Source of the DNA: Qipengyuania aestuarii
GTDB taxonomy: Bacteria > Pseudomonadota > Alphaproteobacteria > Sphingomonadales > Sphingomonadaceae
Length of the DNA: 64,000 nt
NCBI RefSeq assembly: GCF_019711535.1
Contig: NZ_JAIGNP010000003.1
Location: 434,001 to 498,000, forward strand
Direction of reading: 5' to 3'
Shown: piece by piece, positions 9,853-18,927 of the stretch
How positions within the stretch are numbered: the stretch's first letter is position 1
How the letters are laid out: each line of letters begins with the position of its first letter
The notes under the pieces: generated by a model
Told to the model about the DNA's origin: nothing
The model's database searches: none
What the model saw: the letters and a program-made list of their open reading frames with translations, nothing else
Translations under genes and position numbers: made by a program

Positions 9853-11430
9853 CTAGCGACGGATGCGCCTGACTGCAACCAGCGATCCGACGAGAAGCAG
9901 CACGCTCCAGATCAGCGTGAGCCAGTGACCCATGCCGTAGAACAGCGTGGGCTCGCCTGCCGGAGGCACGAAGGTGTCGATCCGGTCGGCTACATTGCGG
10001 CCGATATGGTGCCGCACGATCCCGCTGGCATCGATCACGGCGCTGATCCCCGTCGTCGTCGAGCGGAGGACTGGCAGGCCTTCCTCGATCGCGCGCATGC
10101 GCGCCTGCGCCAGATGCTGCGGCGGGCCCCAGTCGCCGAACCAGCCATCGTTCGACGGGTTGAAGATGTAATCGGGCCGGTTCCCACGCTCGACCACTTC
10201 GCCGGAAAAGACGATTTCGTAGCAGATCTGCATTCCCGCCCTGCCATGCGGTCCGAGATCGAACGTCTGAGGACCCGGACCGGGGATGAAATCGATTCCG
10301 CCTGCGACAAGGCGCCTCATGCCGAGCGGTTCGAGCAGCGCGCGCATCGGGAGATATTCCCCGTAAGGCACCAGATGTGCCTTGGCGTACCGCTGGCCTA
10401 GATTGCCTTCGGCATCGATCGGGGTGATGGCATTGTAGGCGCCCGTCGCCCGCGCGCGGCCATCCACGTCCTCGATCCTCAGATCGACAGCGCCGGTAAG
10501 CAGAAGCGCGCCCTCTCCCAGCGTCTGGCCGATCTGGTAGCGCGCGAAGGCGGGATCGCCGCCAGCGGTCATCTGGTTGTAGTAGCGCTGCGGATAACCG
10601 GGCCGGAGGTAATCGGGCACGCCGCTTTCAGGCCACAGCACAAGCCGCCGCGAAACCGGACGTTGCGGCACGCTCAAAGAAGCGATGCGGAGAAATTGCT
10701 CTGCATATTTGCTGGGATCGTCGAGCTCTTCCTGCTGGAGATTGGGCTGAACCAGTGTCAGCGGCAGGGTGCCTTGCGTCGGCGGCGGGCCCGGCAGGAC
10801 CATGGCGGCCACCACAGCGATCACCAGACCGCCAGCGACGATCCAGCGCCGCGCGGCGATCGTCCAGGCGAAGATGCCGCACAGGGCGACCGTCAGCCCG
10901 GACAGGGCATAGCTGCCGATCCATGGCAGGACCCCGGCGAGGCCGGGGCGATCCCAGCTGCCCAGCAGCATCATGGAGAACGGGCCCCAGGCATAGCCGG
11001 TGAAGACCCAGCTGCGGAACCATTCGGCACCGATCCACAGGCCGCCCAGCGCCAGCGCGAAGGGCAGAAGCCCCCGCCCGCGCGCCACAAGCCATGCGCC
11101 GAGGCTGGCGAGCGCCGGCCAGACGGCGAGATAGAGCGAAAGGAGCGGAACGGCCGCCCAGCCCAATATGGCGGGCATTTCGGCCTGGTAGGTGAAGGCC
11201 GTGGCGATCCAGTTGTTGGTGAGCGTAAAATGCGCCACGCCGAACAGCCAGCCAGTCAGGAAGACGCTTTTCCCGCTTTCCTGGCGACAGGTCAGCCAGA
11301 CGAAGCCGGCCATGGCGGCAAGGCCCAGCGGCCAGATATGAAGGGGCTGGAAGCCGGTCGCCGAGAGCAGACCGAGCAACACGGCGCACCAACGCGGGTG
11401 CCGCAGGGCGAAAGCGGGGATTCTCTCCAT
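9853..11430 (-). CDS. lnt: Apolipoprotein N-acyltransferase
   Basis: 525 residues from the ATG at 11430; a TTG 12 codons further up is open but has no better support. A long multi-helix membrane half (LLGLLSATGFQPLHIWPLG onward) is followed by the nitrilase-like periplasmic domain with the catalytic triad visible: glutamate in VLWPESGVPDYLR, lysine in YAKAHLVPYGEYLP and cysteine in GMQICYEIVFSG. It adds the third acyl chain to lipoproteins in the inner membrane. Several lipoproteins in this window would be substrates. It lies 51 bp upstream of metK on the same strand. Confidence 0.95.
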   Translation of the reverse strand: MERIPAFALRHPRWCAVLLGLLSATGFQPLHIWPLGLAAMAGFVWLTCRQESGKSVFLTGWLFGVAHFTLTNNWIATAFTYQAEMPAILGWAAVPLLSLYLAVWPALASLGAWLVARGRGLLPFALALGGLWIGAEWFRSWVFTGYAWGPFSMMLLGSWDRPGLAGVLPWIGSYALSGLTVALCGIFAWTIAARRWIVAGGLVIAVVAAMVLPGPPPTQGTLPLTLVQPNLQQEELDDPSKYAEQFLRIASLSVPQRPVSRRLVLWPESGVPDYLRPGYPQRYYNQMTAGGDPAFARYQIGQTLGEGALLLTGAVDLRIEDVDGRARATGAYNAITPIDAEGNLGQRYAKAHLVPYGEYLPMRALLEPLGMRRLVAGGIDFIPGPGPQTFDLGPHGRAGMQICYEIVFSGEVVERGNRPDYIFNPSNDGWFGDWGPPQHLAQARMRAIEEGLPVLRSTTTGISAVIDASGIVRHHIGRNVADRIDTFVPPAGEPTLFYGMGHWLTLIWSVLLLVGSLVAVRRIRR

Positions 11431-11491
11431 CGCCACGCCTGTTACGTCAGGGCGCGGCGATGGCAAGCGAAAGCAGGATGAGCGAGCGCGA

Positions 11492-12166
11492 TCAGCCGAC
11501 CGCGCTCACGTCCTCGCTTTCCTCGGTCTTGCGACGGCGGCGGCGCGGCGCAGGCTTTTCCTCGTCCGCGCCGATTGCGGGCGGGAGGGCAGCCACGTCG
11601 ATTTCGCCTTCATTGCCGGGAGCACCTTCACTGGCCACCTTCGGCTTGCGAGGTGCACGGCGCTTCTTGGGCGCTTCTTCCTCGTCGCTCTTGCGAGTGA
11701 AGGGGTTTTCCTCCGGCTCGTAGTCGCTGCCATCGTCATCGTTCGACGAACGGCGCGGCCTGCGGGCCCGGGTTTCCTTCTGAGCCTGGTCCCGGCCCTG
11801 ATCGTCACCCTGGCGGGCGCGCGGGCGGCGGTTCTTGCGGCGATCGTCACCATCATCGTCCGAATCGTCATCATCGGACTGGTTCGAGCCGCGATCGTCG
11901 TCGCGCTTGGCCTTGGCTTCTTCCTGGCGCGCCTTGTTGTCGGCGATCACGCGGAAATAATGGTCGGCGAACTGGAGATAGTACTCGGCCTGAACGCGGT
12001 CGCCATTGTGCTGGGCGTCCTGGGCAAGCTTCTTGTACTTGTCGAGCAGCTGCGGCGCATTGCCGCGTGCCCGGCTGTCGATCCGGTTGGCCGAATTGCC
12101 GCCGCCCTGATTGCGATTGTTGTTGCTGCGACCGCGGCGACGGTTGTTATTACGGTTGTTGTTCAA
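11492..12166 (-). CDS. DUF4167 domain-containing protein
   Basis: 224 residues. The N-terminus MNNNRNNNRRRGRSNNN and the helical segment with QLLDKYKKLAQDAQHNGDR then QAEYYLQFADHYFRVI define DUF4167, a family found next to prmC/prfA in alphaproteobacteria. The rest is highly charged and probably disordered, with alternating acidic and Arg/Lys blocks, suggesting RNA or ribosome binding, but the function is not established. The start is a TTG at 12166: no ATG is in frame nearby, AAGGACG sits about 8 nt before it, and the conserved motif begins at that codon. Confidence 0.85.
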   Translation of the reverse strand: MNNNRNNNRRRGRSNNNRNQGGGNSANRIDSRARGNAPQLLDKYKKLAQDAQHNGDRVQAEYYLQFADHYFRVIADNKARQEEAKAKRDDDRGSNQSDDDDSDDDGDDRRKNRRPRARQGDDQGRDQAQKETRARRPRRSSNDDDGSDYEPEENPFTRKSDEEEAPKKRRAPRKPKVASEGAPGNEGEIDVAALPPAIGADEEKPAPRRRRRKTEESEDVSAVG

Positions 12167-12404
12167 GGAATACTCGTCCTTTTATGGCGCGGCGCGAACC
12201 CTCGGTCCGCCTCTGGCCGCGTAATCCATCGTTCATGCAGCGCCCTCACGCAGCATGCGTGCCCCTGTCTGTGCATGGTATGCAACAGCTGAAAGCCGCG
12301 CACCGGAACTGCCATGTCGGAGCTTTGGACCGGTGGGTCGAACACTCTCGCGCACCACTGGCCTGTGGCCAGAGTTAGAGGGTCGAATCGGCTTTGCCAA
12401 CCCC

Positions 12405-13223
12405 CTATCTCAGAATGAGTGCACGAGGGCGATTTGCAAGGTCCCGCCGCAGCTCGGATGAGAAGCCGTTTTCGGCGGCCAGAGCGCCAACCGCCTCGGC
12501 CTGCTCATGCCCGATTTCGAGGATCGCGATCCCTTCTGGCGCCAGCAGGCCGCGCAGGCAAGGCAGCAGAATGCGATAATCGTCCAGCCCGTCGGGCCCG
12601 GCGTACAGGGCAGTGGCCGGCTCGTGGTCGCGCACATCCGGATCCAGCGCGGCGCCGTCTTCCACATAGGGCGGATTGCACAGCACGATGTCGAACGCGC
12701 CCAAAGTCGCCGCCCAGCCTTCCTCGCGCCAGTCGAGCAGATGGAACCGCACGCGGTCCTCAAGGCCCAGCAGGTCGGCATTGTCATGCGCCACGCCGAG
12801 CGCGGCGGGCGAGAAGTCAGTCCCGATCCCGCTGGCCCCGGTCTCGGCGACCACGCTCAGCAACAGCGCCGCGGTGCCTGTACCCAGATCGAGCACGCGC
12901 TGCGCCGCCGGCTTCAGCTCCAGCGCGGCCTCCACCAGCACCTCGCTGTCGCCGCGCGGGATCAGCGTATCGGGAGTGACGCGAAATGTGCGGCCGAAGA
13001 ACTCCTGATAGCCGAGGATATGCGCCACCGGTTCGTGCCCCGCGCGCCGATCGACCAGATTGCCGTAGCTCGCAGGTGCTGGATCGCGCATCGAGCGCAG
13101 CAGCATTTCCGAGCGGCCCGTGCCCAGCGCATGCGCCATCAGCAGTTCGGCATCGAGCCGGGCGGTATCGCTGGTCGCAGCGAGACGCCCGGCCGCCGCG
13201 CGGATGGCATCGCCGACATTCAT
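12405..13223 (-). CDS. prmC: Release factor glutamine N5-methyltransferase
   Basis: 272 residues from the ATG at 13223; a GTG at 13232 is also possible. Rossmann-type methyltransferase with SAM-binding VLDLGTGTAALLLSV and the diagnostic NPPY motif in DIVLCNPPYVEDGA. It methylates the glutamine of the GGQ motif in release factors RF1 and RF2. It follows prfA, which encodes its substrate, by a single base, so the two are translationally coupled. About 240 bp separate it from DUF4167 downstream; that gap holds the DUF4167 leader with a small hairpin (TGGCC-TGT-GGCCA) and no gene. Confidence 0.95.
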   Translation of the reverse strand: MNVGDAIRAAAGRLAATSDTARLDAELLMAHALGTGRSEMLLRSMRDPAPASYGNLVDRRAGHEPVAHILGYQEFFGRTFRVTPDTLIPRGDSEVLVEAALELKPAAQRVLDLGTGTAALLLSVVAETGASGIGTDFSPAALGVAHDNADLLGLEDRVRFHLLDWREEGWAATLGAFDIVLCNPPYVEDGAALDPDVRDHEPATALYAGPDGLDDYRILLPCLRGLLAPEGIAILEIGHEQAEAVGALAAENGFSSELRRDLANRPRALILR

Positions 13224-13224
13224 G

Positions 13225-14292
13225 TCACTCACTGAGCGCCGCGAGCCGCTTGGCCTCGTCCTCCGCGATCAGCGCATCGACCAGTTCGCCCAGCCCCGGC
13301 CCGGCGATGATCTCGGGCAGCTTGTGCAGGGTCAGCCCGATGCGGTGATCGGTCACGCGGCCCTGCGGGAAGTTGTAGGTGCGGATGCGTTCGGAGCGGT
13401 CGCCGCTGCCCACCATCGCCCGCCGCGCCTCGGCCTCGGCCCCCTGCGTCGCTTCGCGCTGGGCGTCGTAAAGGCGCGTGCGCAGCACCTGCATCGCCTT
13501 TTCCTTGTTTTTGTGCTGGCTGCGCGCATCCTGGCAGGTCACCACCGTACCGGTCGGCAGGTGAGTGATGCGGATCGCGCTGTCTGTCGTATTGACGTGC
13601 TGCCCGCCCGCGCCGCTGGCGCGGTATGTATCGATCTTGAGATCGCCCGCATCGATCTGGACATCCACCTCGTCCGGTTCGGGCAGGACCGCCACCGTGG
13701 CGGCAGAGGTGTGAATGCGCCCCCCGCTCTCGGTTTCGGGCACGCGCTGCACGCGGTGCACGCCGCTTTCGAACTTGAGCTTGGCGAAGACCCCATTGCC
13801 CGCGACATTGGCGACGATTTCCTTGAAGCCGCCGACTTCGCTGGCATTCATGCTGACCGGCTCCACCTTCCAGCCCTGCTCTGCGGCATAGCGTTCGTAC
13901 ATGCGGAAGAGATCGCCCGCGAACAGCGCCGCCTCATCGCCGCCCGTACCGGCGCGGATTTCGAGCATGGCGGGCTTGTTGTCGGCGCTGTCGCGCGGGA
14001 GCATGGCGATGGCCAGCTGCCGTTCCGCCTCGGGCAGGCGCTCGCGCAGGTCGGCCAGTTCCTCTTCGGCCATGGCCTTCATTTCGGGATCGGCCAGCAT
14101 TTCCTCGAGACCGGCGATCTCCTCGCGCGCCGATTTCACTTCGGCGGCCACGCGGGCGACCGGCTCCAGCTCGGCATAGTCGCGACTCGCCTGGACGAAG
14201 GCGTCGCCTTCCAGCGTGCCCGACGCCATGCGCGCCTCGAGCTCGGCGAAGCGATGGGCGATCTGGTCGAGACGTTCGGCGGGGACTTGCAA
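13225..14292 (-). CDS. prfA: Peptide chain release factor 1
   Basis: 355 residues from a TTG at 14292. Family members begin right at the helix [18 protein letters not shown], and GGAAACAGAG lies just upstream; the frame stays open to 14334 but that extension does not look conserved. The GGQ catalytic loop is in [15 protein letters not shown], and the stop-codon-reading region lies before it. RF1 releases peptides at UAA and UAG. It is followed by prmC at one base. The leader contains one copy of a 128-bp intergenic element (14318-14445), between hisS and prfA. Confidence 0.95.
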   Translation of the reverse strand: MQVPAERLDQIAHRFAELEARMASGTLEGDAFVQASRDYAELEPVARVAAEVKSAREEIAGLEEMLADPEMKAMAEEELADLRERLPEAERQLAIAMLPRDSADNKPAMLEIRAGTGGDEAALFAGDLFRMYERYAAEQGWKVEPVSMNASEVGGFKEIVANVAGNGVFAKLKFESGVHRVQRVPETESGGRIHTSAATVAVLPEPDEVDVQIDAGDLKIDTYRASGAGGQHVNTTDSAIRITHLPTGTVVTCQDARSQHKNKEKAMQVLRTRLYDAQREATQGAEAEARRAMVGSGDRSERIRTYNFPQGRVTDHRIGLTLHKLPEIIAGPGLGELVDALIAEDEAKRLAALSE

Positions 14293-14317
14293 GGTTAGAA
14301 CTCTGTTTCCTGAACGG

Positions 14318-14445
14318 TGGAGCGCCTGGAGCACGGTCCAAGGGTAAAAAACCCGCTGGCGGCAAGCGTCCCGCGACTGGGTGCGGGATCGAGAAGTCGC
14401 TTATCGGGCATGGAGGGGCATTAGCCCCGAACGGGGCGTGTAGGA
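14318..14445. repeat. Intergenic element, copy 1 of 2 (128 bp)
   Basis: Starts TGGAGCGCCTGGAGCACGGT and ends GCGTGTAGGA. The copy at 40995-41121 has nearly identical ends and length, and both carry an A6-A7 run about 30 bases in. Between the ends the copies diverge in sequence, but each can fold: here GGGT-AAAA-AACCC, CCCGC/GCGGG and GGGGC/GCCCC hairpins. It lies between the hisS stop and prfA start. Orientation of transcription is unknown. Confidence 0.6.
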
Positions 14446-14493
14446 AAGGGCGGGATGGCGCTTGGCCCCAACTCCCGCCCGATTTCCAGAACC

Positions 14494-15753
14494 TCAGCCG
14501 TTCCAGCGGCCTGCGAAAATGGCTTCCGCCTCGGCCGCCCGCGCATAGTCGCTGTCGGCGCTGGTGAGCGTCTGCGTGTGCTGCCCATCCCTTACGTCGA
14601 ACGAAATCAGCACGGCAGGATCGGCCTTGCGCGCCTTGTCGAAGCGCTTGCGCGGGCTGCCCGTGGCGAACAGTTCGGCGTTGAAGCCCTGGCGCCGGAA
14701 GATGGCCACCATCTCGGCGGCATCGCCTTCACGCTCGGCATTTTCGGCGGCGATGGCGATTTCCAGCCGTTCGGTGCCCTTGCCCTCGCACAGCATCGCC
14801 AGCCGTTCGATTCCGGCAGCCCAGCCGACCGCAGGCGTGGGCGCGCCGCCCAGGCTTTCCATCAGTCCGTCATAGCGGCCGCCGCCCAGGATCGTGCTCT
14901 GGCTGCCGAGCTTGCCGGCGGCCTCGCTGCCCTCGTCGGGAATGAATTCGAAGGCGGTGTGGCGATAGTAGTCGAGGCCGCGCACCAGGCTTTCCGCGCG
15001 CGTCCACTTGACGCCTGCCGCGTCGAGGCCGCCGGTCACGGCATCGAAGAAGGCGCGGGCATCGCCCGACAGGAACTGGTCGATCTTGGGCGCCGTGCCG
15101 ACGAATTGCTGGTCGCGGCGGTCCTTGGAATCGAGAATGCGCAGCGGGTTCTTTTCCAGCCGCTCCTGCGAATCCTCGCTCAATTCGTCCTTCACCGCGC
15201 GGAAATGTTCCACCAGTGCGGCGCGCCAGGCTTCGCGGCTGTCGCCATCGCCCAGCGTGTTGAGATGCAGCGTCACGCCGGTGATGCCGAGTTCCTTCAG
15301 CACCTGATCGGCCATGGTCAAAAGCTCGACATCGGCCTGCGGTTCGCCCGCGCCGATGATTTCGGCATCGATCTGGTGGAATTGGCGATAGCGCCCCTTC
15401 TGCGGGCGTTCGTAACGGAACAGCGGGCCGTGGGTCGTCAGCTTGACCGGGGCATATTGCTGCCAGCCATTGGACAGGAAGGCGCGCGAAATACCGGCGG
15501 TGAATTCGGGCCGCAGCGTCAGCGATTCGCCGCCGCGATCCTCGAAGGAATACATTTCCTTCGAGACGATATCGGTCGTCTCGCCGATTGAGCGGGCGAA
15601 CACCTCGGTCTTCTCGAACACGGGCATTTCGACCCGGCGAAAGCGGTAGAGACGGCGCACGCGTTCGAAGGTTTCGACCACGAAGGCGAAGGCTTCCGCA
15701 TCGGGTCCGAAAATATCCTGCGTGCCGCGAATGGCTTGGGGTGTCTTGCTCAT
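14494..15753 (-). CDS. hisS: Histidyl-tRNA synthetase
   Basis: 419 residues from the ATG at 15753 ([18 protein letters not shown]). Class II motifs are visible: motif 1 region around [15 protein letters not shown], motif 2 FTAGISRAF with [16 protein letters not shown], the histidine-binding signature [15 protein letters not shown] and motif 3 [11 protein letters not shown]. The C-terminal anticodon-binding domain ends at FAGRWNG. It charges tRNA-His. The gene is divergent from the M61 peptidase with only 94 bp between them. Confidence 0.96.
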   Translation of the reverse strand: MSKTPQAIRGTQDIFGPDAEAFAFVVETFERVRRLYRFRRVEMPVFEKTEVFARSIGETTDIVSKEMYSFEDRGGESLTLRPEFTAGISRAFLSNGWQQYAPVKLTTHGPLFRYERPQKGRYRQFHQIDAEIIGAGEPQADVELLTMADQVLKELGITGVTLHLNTLGDGDSREAWRAALVEHFRAVKDELSEDSQERLEKNPLRILDSKDRRDQQFVGTAPKIDQFLSGDARAFFDAVTGGLDAAGVKWTRAESLVRGLDYYRHTAFEFIPDEGSEAAGKLGSQSTILGGGRYDGLMESLGGAPTPAVGWAAGIERLAMLCEGKGTERLEIAIAAENAEREGDAAEMVAIFRRQGFNAELFATGSPRKRFDKARKADPAVLISFDVRDGQHTQTLTSADSDYARAAEAEAIFAGRWNG

Positions 15754-15847
15754 CGGGCGCGCGTCTAGCGCGTTCGGTGGAAAGGGGGAAGCCGCTCGTC
15801 GAGAGTTCGCTTGCCATATATGGGGGGCGCCCGCATGGCGTGGCCCC

Positions 15848-17794
15848 ATGAAAACCGTCTCCACGCCGATCGCCCTCGCCGCCGCCCTTCTCCTCGCCTC
15901 GGGTGCCAGCGCCCAGTCGCGGCCCGAAGGCAATTCCGCCCCCATCGCCCCGCAGCTGGACGATGCCACGCCGCTGCCGCAGGACACCGCCTGGCCGGGC
16001 GGCACGATCAGACTCGAAATCGACGCCACCGATACGCGCCGCGCGCTCTATTCGGTGAAGGAGACGATCCCCGTTCCCGCCGGGATGGACCAGCTGAACC
16101 TGCTGCTGCCCGAATGGCTGCCCGGCAAGCATGCCGCGCGCGGTGCCGCCAATCTGGTCTCCGACATCCGCTTCACCGCGAACGGCCAGCCGCTCGAATG
16201 GAGCCGCGACCCGCTCGACGTCTATCGCTACCGCGTCAGCCTGCCGCAGGGCACAAGCGAAGTGGTGGCCACCTTCCGGCACACCTCGCCCGTGACCGGC
16301 AGCGAGGGCCGCATCTCGATGACACAGGAAATGTTCAACCTGCAATGGGAAGCGATGAGCCTTTATCCCGAAGGCCATTACACCCGGCGGATCGAAATCC
16401 TGCCCACGGTCAAGGTGCCGCAAGGCTGGCAGGTCTTCACCGCGCTCGACGGCCAGACCCGCAGCGGCGACATGGTGAGCTGGGACGAGGTCGATTACGA
16501 AACGCTGGTCGATTCGCCGATCTTTGCGGGCAAATATGCGCGCCAGTGGGAAGTGGGCGAGGATGTCCGGCTGGATGCGCTGGCCGATGCGCCCAAATAT
16601 CTGGAGCTGGCGCCAGAAAACCTCGCCCGTTTCGAACGGCTGGTGGATGAGGCCGACGCCCTGTTCGGCGCACGCCCGTTCGACCATTACGACATCCTGT
16701 TGGCCATGACGGACCGGATGGGCGGCATCGGGCTCGAACATCACCGCTCGGCGGAAAACCAGTACGAACCCACCGCGCTGATCGACTGGGACAAGATGGA
16801 CTGGGACCACAATGTCGTCAGCCACGAACTGGTGCATAGCTGGAACGGCAAGTTCCGCCGCCCCGAAGGGCTGTGGACCCCCGATTACCGCACCCCGATG
16901 CAGGATACGCTCCTGTGGGTCTACGAAGGCCAGACGCAGTTCTGGGGCTGGGTGCTGGCGGCGCGCGCAGAATTCCAGAAGAAGGAAACCGTGCTGGGCA
17001 TGTTCGCCAATGCGGCGGCCAATTATTCCGAAGGCCAGCCGGGCCGCGACTGGCGCAGCGTAGAGGACACGACCTACGATCCGATCGTCAATTCGCGCCG
17101 CCCGCTGCCTTACAGCTCGCTCCAGCGCAGCGAGGATTACTATGTCGAAGGCGCGCTGACCTGGCTCGAAGCGGACCAGATCATCCGCCAAGGCACAAAG
17201 GGAAAGAAGGGGCTCGATGATTTTGCCCGCGCCTTCTTCGGCAAGGAAGACGGCGACTGGGGCGTGCTGACCTATGATTTCGACGAAGTCGTGGAGACGC
17301 TGAATTCGGTCTATGCCTATGACTGGGCCGCATTCCTTGACACGCGTCTGCGCCAGCCCAATCAGCCCGCCCCGCTGCGCGGTCTGGAAATGGCGGGCTA
17401 CCGGCTGGTCTGGAAAGACGAACCCAATCCCTACGCTGCGGGCCGGATTGCCAATGGCAAATATACCGACCTGTTCTATTCGCTGGGCATCAATCTCAAC
17501 AGCGATGGCAAGGTGACCTCCACCCTGTGGGACGGGCCTGCCTTCAATGCGGGCATCGTCAACGGGACGCAGATCATGGCGGTCAACGGCACGGCCTATT
17601 CGAAGGATGTGATCACCGAAGCGGTGACGGCGGCCAAGACAAGCGGCGAGCCGATCGACCTGCTAGTGAAACGCGGGGAGCGCTTCGACACGGTATCGAT
17701 TCGCTATGACGGCGGCCTGCGCTATCCCTGGATCGAGCCGGCCGCCGGCGGCACCACCGCATTCGACCGCCTGCTGGAAGCCCGCGCACGCTGA
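15848..17794 (+). CDS. M61 family metallopeptidase with PDZ domain
   Basis: 648 residues from the ATG at 15848. The signal peptide [23 protein letters not shown] predicts export. An N-terminal M61 beta domain leads to the gluzincin catalytic region with [17 protein letters not shown] (HExxH at 326-330) and a downstream third ligand in the [13 protein letters not shown] segment. The last 100 residues form a PDZ-like domain ([19 protein letters not shown]). Relatives are periplasmic aminopeptidases that favour glycine or alanine. Monocistronic by appearance: it is divergent from hisS and followed by a hairpin before ppa. Confidence 0.92.
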   Translation: MKTVSTPIALAAALLLASGASAQSRPEGNSAPIAPQLDDATPLPQDTAWPGGTIRLEIDATDTRRALYSVKETIPVPAGMDQLNLLLPEWLPGKHAARGAANLVSDIRFTANGQPLEWSRDPLDVYRYRVSLPQGTSEVVATFRHTSPVTGSEGRISMTQEMFNLQWEAMSLYPEGHYTRRIEILPTVKVPQGWQVFTALDGQTRSGDMVSWDEVDYETLVDSPIFAGKYARQWEVGEDVRLDALADAPKYLELAPENLARFERLVDEADALFGARPFDHYDILLAMTDRMGGIGLEHHRSAENQYEPTALIDWDKMDWDHNVVSHELVHSWNGKFRRPEGLWTPDYRTPMQDTLLWVYEGQTQFWGWVLAARAEFQKKETVLGMFANAAANYSEGQPGRDWRSVEDTTYDPIVNSRRPLPYSSLQRSEDYYVEGALTWLEADQIIRQGTKGKKGLDDFARAFFGKEDGDWGVLTYDFDEVVETLNSVYAYDWAAFLDTRLRQPNQPAPLRGLEMAGYRLVWKDEPNPYAAGRIANGKYTDLFYSLGINLNSDGKVTSTLWDGPAFNAGIVNGTQIMAVNGTAYSKDVITEAVTAAKTSGEPIDLLVKRGERFDTVSIRYDGGLRYPWIEPAAGGTTAFDRLLEARAR

Positions 17795-17813
17795 CGATCC
17801 GGCCCGAAAGCTG

Positions 17814-17857
17814 CCGCCGCGTGGTTATCACTATCTTGCGGTAACCACGCGCGGCGG
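17814..17857. other. Strong hairpin between the M61 peptidase and ppa
   Basis: CCGCCGCGTGGTTA (17814-17827) pairs with TAACCACGCGCGGCGG (17842-17857) leaving a 2-base bulge and a 14-nt loop. No U-run follows on either strand, so it is not a classic terminator. It may end the M61 transcript with Rho, or protect the ppa mRNA. Confidence 0.5.
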
Positions 17858-17929
17858 TTAGGGCGCGCCCCGCGAAGTCTTTCCGGGGAGAGGGGCCGAC
17901 CGAATTTCTCACCTAGCTAGAGAGCTATA

Positions 17930-18469
17930 ATGCGTATCGACATGATTCCCGTGGGCGATGATGTGCCCAACAGCCTGAACGTCATCATCGAAGTGCCCAC
18001 TGGCGGCGAACCGGTGAAGTATGAATTCGACAAGGACAGCGGCGCGCTGTTCGTCGACCGCATCCTGCATACGCCGATGCGCTATCCGGCGAATTACGGC
18101 TTCATCCCGCACACGCTGAGCCCCGATGGCGACCCGCTCGACGCGCTGGTCATCGCGCGTTCGCCCTTCATCCCGGGCTGCGTCGTGCGTGCCCGCCCGA
18201 TCGGCGTGCTGAACCTGGAAGACGAACACGGCGGCGACGAAAAGCTCGTCTGCGTGCCGATCGACACGACCTTCCCCTATTATTCGGACGTTGCCGAAAC
18301 GAAGGATCTGCCCTCGATCATCTTCCAGCAGATCGAACACTTCTTCACCCACTACAAGGACCTGGAAAAGGAAAAGTGGGTCCGCGTCGGCGCCTGGGGC
18401 GATGCGGCGGAAGCCAAGAAGATCGTGCATGAAAGCATCGAACGCTACGAAGCGAACAAGCAGAAATAA
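17930..18469 (+). CDS. ppa: Inorganic pyrophosphatase, family I
   Basis: 179 residues, normal for the bacterial soluble enzyme. It hydrolyses pyrophosphate to drive biosynthesis. Signature residues: KYEFDKDSGALFVDR, RYPANYGFIPHTL and the metal-binding aspartate cluster DGDPLDALV. Cytosolic Mg-dependent hexamer by family. Own transcription unit: a hairpin upstream and a good terminator 6 bp after the stop. Confidence 0.97.
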   Translation: MRIDMIPVGDDVPNSLNVIIEVPTGGEPVKYEFDKDSGALFVDRILHTPMRYPANYGFIPHTLSPDGDPLDALVIARSPFIPGCVVRARPIGVLNLEDEHGGDEKLVCVPIDTTFPYYSDVAETKDLPSIIFQQIEHFFTHYKDLEKEKWVRVGAWGDAAEAKKIVHESIERYEANKQK

Positions 18470-18475
18470 GGATCG

Positions 18476-18501
18476 AGGGGCGCCGTTGAGCGCCCCTTTT
18501 T
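18476..18501 (+). terminator. Rho-independent terminator of ppa
   Basis: Arms AGGGGCGC (18476-18483) and GCGCCCCT (18490-18497), loop CGTTGA, then U5. Confidence 0.88.
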
Positions 18502-18626
18502 CTTGGGGCCTGCCCGTTTGGCTTGAGGGAAGGATGGTCGGCGGTTGAACAATTGCCGCAGAAGCGATAAAAGTTGTTATGTTATCTTATCACTCAATCC
18601 CATCAAAAGAGCCAAGAGGAATTTTC

Positions 18627-18914
18627 GTGAAGAAACTGCTTATTGCCGCCGGTCTCATCTCGCTTGGGGCGCTTTCCGCCTGCGGCGAGGCGCATACCGA
18701 TGCCGACACGCCTGCCGATGCAATGGCCACCGACAATGATGCCGAAGACATCATCGTGGAAGAGATCGGTGCAGTCGAAGATCACGCCGATCTGGCCGAA
18801 GATCGCGCTGCCGAAGCCGATACGCCCGAAGAGCGCGCGCGGCTGGAAGAGCATGCCGATCAGCTTGATGCGCGCGCCGACAGGCTGGAAGAGGAAGCCG
18901 ACCGGGTCGACTAG
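18627..18914 (+). CDS. Small acidic lipoprotein, unknown function
   Basis: 95 residues from a GTG at 18627, chosen because AGAGGA lies 6 nt before it and the signal peptide KKLLIAAGLISLGALSACG starts there, with lipobox LSAC. The mature part is almost all Asp, Glu, Ala and Arg in heptad-like repeats (EDHADLAEDRAAEADTPEE), suggesting a single charged helix or coiled coil, like Lpp-type spacers. No known family recognised. Convergent with the BON-MscS gene, 13 bp apart. Confidence 0.75.
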   Translation: MKKLLIAAGLISLGALSACGEAHTDADTPADAMATDNDAEDIIVEEIGAVEDHADLAEDRAAEADTPEERARLEEHADQLDARADRLEEEADRVD

Positions 18915-18927
18915 GCCCGGTCCGCAG

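Noticed and set aside
10663..11481. 272-codon plus frame opposite lnt
   Set aside because: Antisense shadow; lnt has all three catalytic residues on the minus strand.
14870..17191. 773-codon minus-strand open frame over the M61 gene
   Set aside because: Antisense shadow of high-GC codons: the M61 protein on the other strand has a full signal peptide, HExxH and PDZ, and the minus frame reads hisS out of phase.
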